DNA of 6,748 bases from Bacteroidales bacterium (GCA_028701945.1 JAQVPT010000200.1:1-6748); one strand, 5' to 3'; positions 1 through 6,604 are shown, counted from the stretch's first letter. A program made the numbers and translations. The notes: generated from the letters alone by a model not told the origin.

Positions 1-437
1 CTGGCATGAGGTTTGGCTGGCTTGCCGGAAAACGTACCGATATATTGAATGATGTACTTGCTTTTAAAGATTACCTCTCTATTTGTAATAATGCTGCAGG
101 TGAAGTGCTTACTTGTATAGCTTTAAATCATAAAGACAAATTTATCCAACCAAATATTCAGAAAATTATTTCTAATAAAGACTTATTTAAAAGTTTTGTT
201 GCAGAAAATACTAATCTTTTGGAGTTTGGGGACACAAATGCTTGCTCAACTGCTCTTGTAAAATTAAAAATTGAAGAATCGGCATATAGTTATTGTGAAC
301 AGTTGGTTAGCAATTGTGGCATAATGATGATTCCGTCCGAAATGTTTGATTATGGTAATTCGCATGTTAGAATTGGTTTTGGTAGAGATAATTTTGCCGA
401 GGTTTTGCGTGTTTGGCAAGCATTTATGATGAGATAG
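1..437 (+). CDS. Class I/II PLP-dependent aminotransferase, C-terminal part (5' truncated by window)
   Basis: The reading frame is open from the left edge; the codon before the first visible Met is Gly, giving GMRFGWLAG, the segment that in fold-type I aminotransferases lies just after the PLP-binding lysine (usual context SK..G..G.R.GW). That lysine and the whole N-terminal half are therefore outside the window, and the Met at 6 is internal, not a start. About 144 residues remain and cover the end of the large domain and the C-terminal small domain. The HVRIGFGR motif near the end (Arg at about residue 122 of the visible part) matches the conserved arginine that holds the substrate alpha-carboxylate. 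The stop is TAG at 435-437. The family transfers amino groups between amino acids and 2-oxo acids in the cytoplasm, using PLP; the substrate cannot be told from this fragment. It is separated from the next gene by a 321-bp repeat-filled gap, so it is unlikely to share a transcript with it. Confidence 0.85.
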   Translation, partial: GMRFGWLAGKRTDILNDVLAFKDYLSICNNAAGEVLTCIALNHKDKFIQPNIQKIISNKDLFKSFVAENTNLLEFGDTNACSTALVKLKIEESAYSYCEQLVSNCGIMMIPSEMFDYGNSHVRIGFGRDNFAEVLRVWQAFMMR

Positions 438-477
438 CTTCCTCAATTTTATAAAATCAGTTGAGATTTCTTAAAAA

Positions 478-755
478 TGTTGTATCTATTCACCAAAAAA
501 TACTAATAAGTGTTGTTTGTAAACAACATAATTACATAAAAAGTGTAGTTCATAAACAACACAATTCTACAAACAATGTAGTTCTCAAACAACATAATAA
601 TATAATAATTGTCATATATGATTAACATTAAATAATAAAAATCGTGTTTAAATTCAACGAAAAAATTATAAAATGTTGTTTGTGTACAACAAAAAACATG
701 TTAAATGTTTTTTATATTAGTTAAAAAAGTCTATCTTTGTTGAGTTAATACAACA
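478..755. repeat. Nine-site periodic array of 18-bp palindrome-like repeats, period 32-33 bp
   Basis: Sites of 18 bp begin at 478, 511, 544, 577, 610, 642, 674, 706 and 738, so the spacing is 33,33,33,33,32,32,32,32. The best copy is TGTTGTTTGTAAACAACA (511-528), with 8-bp inverted arms TGTTGTTT/AAACAACA around a 2-bp centre. Clear copies are TGTAGTTCATAAACAACA (544), TGTAGTTCTCAAACAACA (577), TGTTGTTTGTGTACAACA (674) and TGTTGAGTTAATACAACA (738). The copy at 478 matches 13/18. Those at 610, 642 and 706 are degenerate (11, 12 and 10 of 18) and are supported mainly by being in phase. The 14-15 bp between sites are almost pure A/T. The array fills the gap ahead of the ATPase gene and stops 3 bp before its ATG. 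I infer a repeated operator or iteron-like protein-binding array. A CRISPR is excluded because the spacers are too short and low in complexity. Confidence 0.8.
732..739 (+). promoter_or_regulatory. Predicted -7 box of the ATPase gene promoter
   Basis: TATCTTTG fits the Bacteroidetes -7 consensus TAnnTTTG exactly. The region where the -33 TTTG would lie (about 708-712) is only a T-run, so the upstream element is weak. Transcription would start around 745-747, giving a leader of only about a dozen bases before the ATG at 759. The box overlaps the first bases of the last repeat (738-755), so a protein bound there would block the polymerase. Confidence 0.55.
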
Positions 756-758
756 ATA

Positions 759-1955
759 ATGGAAACTTTATTCAAATATTCTGAAATAAAAACAGACAGA
801 ACATCGCTTAATTTTAAAAGATATCTGTTGAACTCACTTGTTTGGGAAGACAGGCTTATTGGGATAAAAGGAGCAAAGGGTACTGGTAAGACAGTGCTGA
901 TGTTACAAAGAATGAAATCTGTTTATGGTAATAGTCACGATGCAATGTATGTGTCTTTAGATAATTACTATTTCACTACAAATCGCTTATTTGATTTTGC
1001 CGAGAACTTTTATATTATGGGTGGCAGAAATTTGTTTCTTGATGAGGTGCATAGATATCCGGGTTGGTCGATAGAGATAAAAAATTTGCATGATATCTAT
1101 GACGATCTTAATATTGTGTTTTCTAGTTCTTCGGCACTTGAATTACATAAGACAGAAGGAGACCTCAGCAGACGAGCCGCAATATATAATCTTCACGAAA
1201 TGTCTTTTAGAGAATATTTGGAGTTATCTGAGAAATTGGTTTTTCCTACTTATTCTCTTGAAGATATTATTTCGAGACATAAGGAGATTGCAAATGAAAT
1301 TACTAAAAATACTGTAATCATTCCTTTATTTAGAAAGTACCTTGAGGAGGGAGCATATCCGTTCTTTAAAGATGCCAAAGGACAATTTTATGACAGATTG
1401 GTTAGTACATTAAACACTACTATTGAAAGTGAACTTCTAATAATTGAAGGAATAAACTACAATACAGCACATAAGTTAAGACAATTAGTAGCGGTACTTT
1501 CTAATTGTGTGCCTTTTAAAGTCAATATTTCAGATTTAAGCCGGACAATTGGAATGAGCAGGGATTCCTTATTAAGATTGTTAAAAGCACTTGATAGGGC
1601 AAATCTTATAAAAGGCATTAAAACTGAAGGCTCTGCGATGGGTTATCTTACAAAACCAGATAAAATATACATGAACAATACCAACTTGTTAATTGCACTT
1701 AATTCTGGTAAAGAAAATATTGACGGTACAATTCGGGAAACATTTTTCATGAATCAATTATTACATTCACATAATGTAAAATCGTCAAAAATTGGAGATT
1801 TTCTTATTGACGGTAAATATACTTTTGAGGTTGGCGGAGCAAAAAAAGGTTATGCACAAATAGCTGGAGCTGGCGATTCATATATTGCAGCCGACAACTT
1901 GGAAGTGGGTTACGGAAATAAAATACCTTTATGGTTGTTTGGGTTTATGTATTAG
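759..1955 (+). CDS. AAA+ ATPase, AAA_14/DUF4143 type
   Basis: The protein has 398 residues, a normal length for this family. The ATPase domain comes first: Walker A GAKGTGKT at 38-45, Walker B NLFLDEVHR at about 91-99 (Asp95, Glu96), a sensor-1-like strand ending in SSSS near 122-125, and the GDLSRRA motif at 134-140 with a candidate arginine finger. A winged-helix-like segment follows at about 256-287 (NISDLSRTIGMSRDSLLRLL). The C-terminal part (about 345-365) carries GDFLIDGKYTFEVGG followed by AKK, the D...ExG...K pattern seen at the end of DUF4143 proteins and reminiscent of PD-(D/E)XK nuclease folds. All ATPase residues look intact. The cellular role of this family is not established. 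I chose the ATG at 759; it follows a predicted promoter and has no clear Shine-Dalgarno, which is common in this phylum. The gene stands alone, preceded by the nine-site array and followed by an inverted-repeat element. Autoregulation through the array is plausible but inferred. Confidence 0.85.
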   Translation: METLFKYSEIKTDRTSLNFKRYLLNSLVWEDRLIGIKGAKGTGKTVLMLQRMKSVYGNSHDAMYVSLDNYYFTTNRLFDFAENFYIMGGRNLFLDEVHRYPGWSIEIKNLHDIYDDLNIVFSSSSALELHKTEGDLSRRAAIYNLHEMSFREYLELSEKLVFPTYSLEDIISRHKEIANEITKNTVIIPLFRKYLEEGAYPFFKDAKGQFYDRLVSTLNTTIESELLIIEGINYNTAHKLRQLVAVLSNCVPFKVNISDLSRTIGMSRDSLLRLLKALDRANLIKGIKTEGSAMGYLTKPDKIYMNNTNLLIALNSGKENIDGTIRETFFMNQLLHSHNVKSSKIGDFLIDGKYTFEVGGAKKGYAQIAGAGDSYIAADNLEVGYGNKIPLWLFGFMY

Positions 1956-2016
1956 AATAAGATATTTTGTGTCAAGACTTATAAATTTATACTTTAATTT
2001 GATAGTGTTTTTTGAC

Positions 2017-2171
2017 TAATTAGTATTTGTCAATAAAGTCGAGTGTCTGAGCTATAATGTTCGAGTTCAAGGCTTGCGAAGTATTGGTAATCAGGAGTTT
2101 GCTTTTGTAAATGACTGATTGCCAATGTAATCATAACGCAGAAATCGGACATTATAGACATACACTAATTA
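2017..2171 (+). repeat. ~155-bp imperfect inverted-repeat element (structured RNA or MITE-like)
   Basis: The ends pair as TAATTAGTATTTGTC (2017-2031) with GACATACACTAATTA (2157-2171), 13 of 15 positions. Inside, 2052-2064 pairs with 2145-2157 (13 bp, one T-G), continuing after a G-A mismatch as 2066-2068 with 2141-2143. The innermost stem is 2083-2094 with 2115-2126 (12 bp, one T-G) closed by a 20-base loop, with two more T-G pairs at its base. The non-Watson-Crick positions in the two main stems would be G-U pairs in + strand RNA but A-C mismatches in - strand RNA, which favours a + strand transcript. The left arm has about 20 extra bases (2032-2051), from which AGTGT (2042-2046) could compete for ACACT (2162-2166). 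It looks less AT-rich than its surroundings. No ORF or known riboswitch was recognised. Bases 1956-2016 and 2172-2259 show nothing else clear. Confidence 0.6.
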
Positions 2172-2259
2172 CATTTAATCCAATATTATAAATACTTTTT
2201 CGTTTTATTATAAAACCCATACAACCGTTTTGTTTATGGTTTACACTTTAAAACAGAGT

Positions 2260-2787
2260 ATGAATACAACAAAAGACGAAATATTGAAAAAAGAATGTTT
2301 GCGAGGCGATAGGAAATCACAGAAAAAATTGTTTGATACCTATAAAAACGCAATGTTTACTCTCTGTTTGCGGATTACTGCAAATGAAGAGGACGCCAAA
2401 GATGCTTTGCAAGAAGGGTTTATTGCTGTTTTTAACGGTTTACATTCTTTTAAATCACAATCTACAATTGGAGCATGGATAAAAACCATTATGGTAAGAA
2501 CTGCTTTGAGAAAAGTCAGAAAAATATGGTTTGAGGATGTTGAGGAAATAAAAAACACAAGTGTGGAATTTGATAGTGATTTTACCGGAGAAATGCTGCA
2601 TAAGGCAATAATGCAGCTTGATAACGGATTTCGTACTGTGTTTGTGCTATATGAAGTAGAAGGATATTCGCATCGTGAAATTGCTGAAATTACTGGCATA
2701 AGCGTCGGAACTTCCAAATCACAACTTCATTATGCAAAAAAGAAATTAAAGTCAATAATTGTAAACCGCTACGACTATGAAAGATGA
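2260..2787 (+). CDS. ECF-type RNA polymerase sigma factor (sigma-70 family)
   Basis: The protein has 175 residues from the chosen ATG, typical for an ECF sigma factor with only regions 2 and 4. Region 2 spans about 21-88 and includes LFDTYKNAMFTLCLRIT, the DALQEGFIAVFNGLHSF core-binding segment (48-64) and the helix around WIKTIMVRTALRKVRK that melts and reads the -10-like element. A variable linker (about 89-108) leads to region 4 at 111-164, where SHREIAEITGISVGTSKSQL is the helix-turn-helix reading the upstream element. It directs RNA polymerase to its own regulon; targets cannot be read from this window. The frame also opens upstream at TTG 2230 and ATG 2236, but similarity to the family starts after the ATG at 2260, which has a purine-rich AACAGAG just upstream. 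The gene overlaps its partner by 11 bp (2777-2787), so the two are almost certainly co-transcribed and translationally coupled. No good TAnnTTTG box was found upstream, so it may use another sigma factor or itself. Confidence 0.92.
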   Translation: MNTTKDEILKKECLRGDRKSQKKLFDTYKNAMFTLCLRITANEEDAKDALQEGFIAVFNGLHSFKSQSTIGAWIKTIMVRTALRKVRKIWFEDVEEIKNTSVEFDSDFTGEMLHKAIMQLDNGFRTVFVLYEVEGYSHREIAEITGISVGTSKSQLHYAKKKLKSIIVNRYDYER

Positions 2788-4012
2788 TAAATTTAGAAAA
2801 GCCATTAATGAGCTTCCAGAATTTGACGCTCCAGATGTATGGAATAATATCGAAAAGAAAATCACATCTCGATATAGAAAAATTATTATTCCGATAGTTA
2901 TATTTATGTTTGTTGCAATTGGAACAACAATCTTCATTAATTATAAATACTTTAGGTCAGATAATAAACTTATCGTATCCGAAGGTTCTGCAAGTAAAAA
3001 TATTTCGGACATTTCATTTGATGAAGTATTCCAAGAAGAGAATGAAAGTTTTATTGAATATGCTGAAGCCGGTGATCATCAAATCAGTTTATTATCTAAA
3101 AAAGAAACTAAAAAAATTGATAATATTTATGCAGGAAGGATTGTTGACCGAAATATTGAGTTAGACGATGAATTAATTGATAATAGGATTGAGTCTTTTT
3201 CTGCTATTGATAATTTGGAGTTGCGGATAGAAACTTTAGTTTCGTGGGAAGAAAAAGGAGAGAATCTTGTGCGGAATCCAAGTTTTGAGCAATTTAGAGC
3301 ATGTCCTTCGGGGATAAATGGCAGAAAATCGAGACGATTGATACCCGATTGGTATGTGCCCAATCGTGGGACACCTGATTATTTTAATGTTTGTGGTGCA
3401 GAAGATGCAGGTGTACCTGATAACTTTGCTGGGACAGCCAAAGCACATTCTGGTGTAGCTTATGCAGGATTGATTTTACGTCAGAATTTTACGAGAGATA
3501 ACAAAATAACAGGCGAAAAACCCGTAATTTATCGGGAATATCTGCAAAATGAATTGAAAGAGGAACTTGTAGCAGGAAAAACATATAAAATAAAATTCTG
3601 GGTGCGTAATTCATCCAAATCAAGATTTTCGGTTGATGCTGTGGCAGCCTGCTTGACAGTTGAAAATGAATGGGTAAACCATAAAGAAGTTATGGAGTTA
3701 ATACCGGTTGGCGAAAATTCGCCTGGAAATATTCTCGTAAATCAAGATTATTGGATTGCAATTGAGGTGTTTTACACCGCAAAAGGTGGCGAAAAATATT
3801 TGACAATTGGTAATTTTAAAAATAATTTCTCAACTAATTACATGATGCAGGATAACGCCTCAGCATTTAATTATGCTTACTATTATATTGATGATGTGAG
3901 TGTTATAGAAGTTGTGGAGCATGTAGAGACTTTGATAATTGATAGAGGTGATAAAATTCATTGCAATGATAATTCTAATGTGATTGCCGAAGAAAATGGT
4001 GGAGATTGGTAA
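2777..4012 (+). CDS. Membrane anti-sigma factor fused to an extracytoplasmic NPSFE-type beta-domain
   Basis: The protein has 411 residues. Residues 1-33 form a short cytoplasmic part with INELPEFDAPDVWNNIEKKI, the pattern of small Bacteroidetes anti-sigma factors. One hydrophobic helix follows at about 35-55 (IIIPIVIFMFVAIGTTIFI) with basic residues SRYRK on its N-terminal side, so the rest should lie in the periplasm. An acidic linker runs to about 160. The C-terminal domain (about 163-378) begins with NLVRNPSFEQF, then DWYVPNRGTPDYFNVCG, REYLQNEL, GKTYKIKFWV and GGEKYLTIGNF, and ends with YYYIDDVSV. From memory this series belongs to a domain common in Bacteroidetes surface and OmpA-like proteins, resembling a galactose-binding or jelly-roll fold. 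Cys176 and Cys206 could form a disulfide. The expected role is to hold the neighbouring sigma factor at the membrane and release it on an external signal, probably after proteolysis. The ligand is unknown. There is no FecR-like domain and no zinc HxxxCxxC motif. Confidence 0.8.
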   Translation: MKDDKFRKAINELPEFDAPDVWNNIEKKITSRYRKIIIPIVIFMFVAIGTTIFINYKYFRSDNKLIVSEGSASKNISDISFDEVFQEENESFIEYAEAGDHQISLLSKKETKKIDNIYAGRIVDRNIELDDELIDNRIESFSAIDNLELRIETLVSWEEKGENLVRNPSFEQFRACPSGINGRKSRRLIPDWYVPNRGTPDYFNVCGAEDAGVPDNFAGTAKAHSGVAYAGLILRQNFTRDNKITGEKPVIYREYLQNELKEELVAGKTYKIKFWVRNSSKSRFSVDAVAACLTVENEWVNHKEVMELIPVGENSPGNILVNQDYWIAIEVFYTAKGGEKYLTIGNFKNNFSTNYMMQDNASAFNYAYYYIDDVSVIEVVEHVETLIIDRGDKIHCNDNSNVIAEENGGDW

Positions 4013-4112
4013 ATTGTTATTCTATTCTACCACGAAAGGTAAGTTCTCATTGTTTTTGATTTTCAATTGCGAGAAACTAGAGAGATGGAATCTCTGTCTC
4101 AAAATGAAATTT

Positions 4113-4179
4113 ATGATACTGATTGTCAATTGTTTTTGATATTATTCCTAAATTGCACAAATTTTATTTACAGTATCAT
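4113..4179 (+). promoter_or_regulatory. 9-bp inverted repeat abutting the start of the pseudouridine synthase gene
   Basis: ATGATACTG (4113-4121) is the exact reverse complement of CAGTATCAT (4171-4179), and the second arm ends one base before the ATG at 4181. The 49-base interval is AT-rich. If transcribed, the arms could pair and cover the ribosome-binding region; as DNA they could be a split operator. A chance occurrence in AT-rich leader DNA is possible, although the arms themselves are not purely A/T. Confidence 0.35.
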
Positions 4180-4180
4180 C

Positions 4181-5122
4181 ATGGATAATAAATCTAATAA
4201 AAGTACTCCTAAAAAAGGATCTCAATATTTCCGAAAAAAAAAGACCCCTATAAAAGAGACATCTTTTGTAGTTACCGAGGAATGTGAATTGATTGCATTT
4301 TTAATGTTAAAATTTTCTGATCGAAGTCGAAATAAAATTAAAACTTGGTTGAAAAATAAGAATGTTGAAGTTAATCATCAAATTGAGACAGCATATAATC
4401 GGACATTAACAATTGGAGATAAGATTGTTGTGTTTTGGGGAAGGATTTTTGAAGGTCGCGACTTAAAAGGATTACGAATTGAATATGAGGATCAAGATGT
4501 CATTGTTGTTTACAAACCAACTGGGCTGCTTTCTGTTGCTTCTGACAAAGTAAATTTAACGGCATATAGTATTTTAAGTGATCACATAAAAGTTCAGAAT
4601 CCCAAAAATAGAATCTTTATCGTTCATAGACTTGATAGAGAAACTTCTGGCTTAATGCTGTTTGCACGTAGTGTTGAGGTTCAACAATTATTGCAGCACA
4701 ATTGGAAGGAAATGGTTTTTGAACGTAAATATATTGCTGTAACTTCTGGTGAGATAGTTAGAGAAGATGGCGAGATTACGTCTTATTTGATTGAAAGTAA
4801 GTCACTTAAAGTTTATTCTACTCAGGATAAAGAAAAAGGGAAACTTGCTACTACACATTATAAAACTTTAAAAAGAAACGAACCATTTTCATTAGTTGAA
4901 ATTGTTTTGGATACTGGGCGTAAAAATCAAATCCGCGTACACATGAGTGATTTAGGTATGCCAATTGTTGGGGATAAAAAATACGGATCTCCCGAAAGTC
5001 CTTTCAATAGAATTGGCTTACATGCATGGATACTTGGGTTTACACATCCTGTTACTAAAGAGTTAATGCAATTTAAAAGCGAAATCCCTAAAGAGTTTTT
5101 AAGATTATTTAATGATGAGTAG
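4181..5122 (+). CDS. RluA-family RNA pseudouridine synthase with S4 domain
   Basis: This is a 313-residue cytoplasmic enzyme that isomerises uridine to pseudouridine in RNA, most likely rRNA. A lysine-rich tail (1-25) is followed by an S4 RNA-binding domain at about 33-82 (FSDRSRNKIKTWLKNKNVEV ... LTIGDKIVVFW). The catalytic domain follows, with the hallmark HRLDRETSG at 149-157 and the nucleophile Asp152. Later motifs are FERKYIAVTSG, TGRKNQIRVHM (substrate and RNA contacts) and MPIVGDKKYG, then LHAWILGFTHPVT near the end. All family landmarks are present, so it should be active. The subfamily, and so the target site, cannot be fixed by eye. The frame extends upstream to TTG 4067 and ATG 4085, but that stretch translates to low-complexity hydrophobic sequence unlike the family, so I chose ATG 4181. 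It lies 168 bp after the anti-sigma gene and probably has its own promoter, though none is clear. It converges on the next gene with a 4-bp gap. Confidence 0.93.
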   Translation: MDNKSNKSTPKKGSQYFRKKKTPIKETSFVVTEECELIAFLMLKFSDRSRNKIKTWLKNKNVEVNHQIETAYNRTLTIGDKIVVFWGRIFEGRDLKGLRIEYEDQDVIVVYKPTGLLSVASDKVNLTAYSILSDHIKVQNPKNRIFIVHRLDRETSGLMLFARSVEVQQLLQHNWKEMVFERKYIAVTSGEIVREDGEITSYLIESKSLKVYSTQDKEKGKLATTHYKTLKRNEPFSLVEIVLDTGRKNQIRVHMSDLGMPIVGDKKYGSPESPFNRIGLHAWILGFTHPVTKELMQFKSEIPKEFLRLFNDE

Positions 5123-5126
5123 AAAT

Positions 5127-6551
5127 TTAATTTATATCCTCCATCAATTCCCTAAAACTCATAGGCGATGATATAATTTTATTTGTTTTGGAATGTACTA
5201 AGAACATTGTAGGAGTTGACAGAATATAGTAAGCATTTGCTTCAGTGCTATTTACGCCACCTTGTGTTAGAATATGTGTCCACGCATTTAGTCTTTCTTT
5301 TTCTAATTTCCATTTTGGAATCTCGGTTTCAGATTCATCAAGACTGACGGCAAAAACTTTTAATTTTGATTTGTTTTTTATATTCCACTCATACAGCTCA
5401 GCTATTATTTCGTGACAGTGCTCGCAATCAGCCGACCAAAATAAAACAAGTTTATAAGGGGCATCGGTTTTATAATCATGAAAATTTAATTTTTGTCCTG
5501 ATGCGTCATTAAATTTAAAATCTGGAGCGAGAACTCCATTTTGCAGTGATTGGATCCCATTGACACGTTTTTCGATTTCTTTTCTTTTATAAGTCATGCA
5601 CTTGGGATCGTTTGTATATTGTTTGAGCATTGTAATGCCTTCTTGAATATTCATCGACTCATATCCATTAAAAAAATAATCGACCATCCAACCGTAAAAA
5701 TATGGATCGCCTTCTTTAGCTTTTTCAATAGCGGTTTGTCCTGCTGTAATGAAAAGTGAGTTGACCATTTCGTAAGAAGAAGCGAGTTCTATGTATTTAT
5801 TTACGTAGCTATCCATCCAATTTTTAAGATATGATACTCTTAATATTTCCTTGTTTGAGAAATCCATTCCAACAAAATAATTGTCAATAATACTTTGTCG
5901 TTTTTGCATGGTATTTCCATTCCAGCTGATGTTTGGAACATAATAGAAGTAAAACATATTTGAGCAAAAAAGATTTTTATGCTCTTTTATTTGTTCGTCA
6001 ATCCAATTATTATGTTCTGTGCATCTTTGCAAAAAATCTTTTATGCCAGCTTTGTAAACACCCGATTCGGAATTGTCATAGCTTAATAAAAAGGTTTGCA
6101 AAATATCTAACATCTCTATATTTTTAACAACATTTTGAACAAAACCTGTTAGAGTTTTATTCTCGATGTCATTTTTGCCAAAATATGTACTGTCTTGATT
6201 ATTTATAAATAGTGGATTTGCAAAAAACTTAATGTCCCTGTCGTTTAAAATAATCATTCTTTCGGCAGTTTGCGGTTTTTGTGTTTGTGGAGATGTGTTG
6301 AACTCGAAGTAAACTATAAATTCGCCAGGAAGATAATCGTTTGGAATATCTATGCTTACAGTTTCGTTTTTTTGTACATTTCGAAATTCTTTAATTAGAT
6401 TATTTTTACTCTCGGCTATTGAATAAACATAAATATCACTTTGTTTAATGCCCAGTAGAGTAATTTGTAGTTCGTTCGCTTTTGCAAAAGATGAGATAAA
6501 AGTAAGGGAGCAAATAATAAAAATGCTGTATAATCGGAAAGTATTTTTCAT
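5127..6551 (-). CDS. Exported TlpA/ResA-like thioredoxin-fold protein with long N-terminal region
   Basis: The protein has 474 residues from the chosen start. It opens with a signal peptide (MKNTFRLYSIFIICSLTF...), with likely cleavage after AKA near residue 24. There is no lipobox cysteine, so it should be soluble in the periplasm rather than a lipoprotein. Residues about 25-115 form a beta-rich region like the DUF4369-type N-terminus of Bacteroidetes TlpA-like proteins, followed by a helical middle (about 130-330), possibly DUF5106-like. The thioredoxin domain starts near VLAPDFKFND (about 340), has the active site WSADCEHC with Cys376 and Cys379, and the cis-proline in STPTMFLV (Pro447). 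It probably handles disulfide or cytochrome-maturation-type reduction in the envelope; the partner is unknown. TTG at 6575 would add eight residues, but ATG 6551 gives a proper signal peptide and a short leader after the predicted promoter. The upstream same-strand gene ends 40 bp before it. Confidence 0.85.
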   Translation of the reverse strand: MKNTFRLYSIFIICSLTFISSFAKANELQITLLGIKQSDIYVYSIAESKNNLIKEFRNVQKNETVSIDIPNDYLPGEFIVYFEFNTSPQTQKPQTAERMIILNDRDIKFFANPLFINNQDSTYFGKNDIENKTLTGFVQNVVKNIEMLDILQTFLLSYDNSESGVYKAGIKDFLQRCTEHNNWIDEQIKEHKNLFCSNMFYFYYVPNISWNGNTMQKRQSIIDNYFVGMDFSNKEILRVSYLKNWMDSYVNKYIELASSYEMVNSLFITAGQTAIEKAKEGDPYFYGWMVDYFFNGYESMNIQEGITMLKQYTNDPKCMTYKRKEIEKRVNGIQSLQNGVLAPDFKFNDASGQKLNFHDYKTDAPYKLVLFWSADCEHCHEIIAELYEWNIKNKSKLKVFAVSLDESETEIPKWKLEKERLNAWTHILTQGGVNSTEANAYYILSTPTMFLVHSKTNKIISSPMSFRELMEDIN

Positions 6552-6572
6552 AAAATAATATAATTTTATCGA

Positions 6573-6604
6573 CAAATTTAAGATTTCGGTTTTAGTATTG
6601 CAAA
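6573..6604 (-). promoter_or_regulatory. Predicted Bacteroidetes-type promoter of the thioredoxin-fold gene
   Basis: On the minus strand TTTG (6604-6601) is followed after 20 bases by TAAATTTG (6580-6573), a match to the -33 TTTG and -7 TAnnTTTG elements. Transcription would start about 6565-6568, leaving a leader of roughly 15 bases before the ATG at 6551. The -33 element lies inside the last codons of the upstream gene. Confidence 0.65.

Noticed and set aside
442..465. Hairpin CTCAA...TTGAG after the aminotransferase as a terminator
   Set aside because: The stem is 5 bp with an AT-rich 14-base loop, and the following tract is not a U-run; too weak to call.
478..755. CRISPR array
   Set aside because: The repeats are only 18 bp, the intervals 14-15 bp of A/T low-complexity sequence, copies vary, and no cas gene is present.
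2015..2171. 8-bp direct repeat ACTAATTA (2015-2022 and 2164-2171) as a target-site duplication
   Set aside because: The two copies lie within the terminal inverted repeats themselves, and 2015-2024 is a palindrome, so the direct repeat follows from the inverted repeat and does not prove insertion.
4081..4095. Small hairpin AGAGAT-GGA-ATCTCT as terminator of the sigma operon
   Set aside because: It is a 6-bp stem with no T-run following and lies about 70 bp after the stop.
4050..4140. Direct repeat TTGTTTTTGAT at 4050-4060 and 4130-4140 as a regulatory pair or duplicated -33 element
   Set aside because: The sequence is of low complexity and neither copy has a TAnnTTTG box at the right distance.
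4067..4180. N-terminal extension of the pseudouridine synthase from TTG 4067 or ATG 4085
   Set aside because: The translation is hydrophobic low-complexity sequence unrelated to the family, and the domain layout is complete from ATG 4181.
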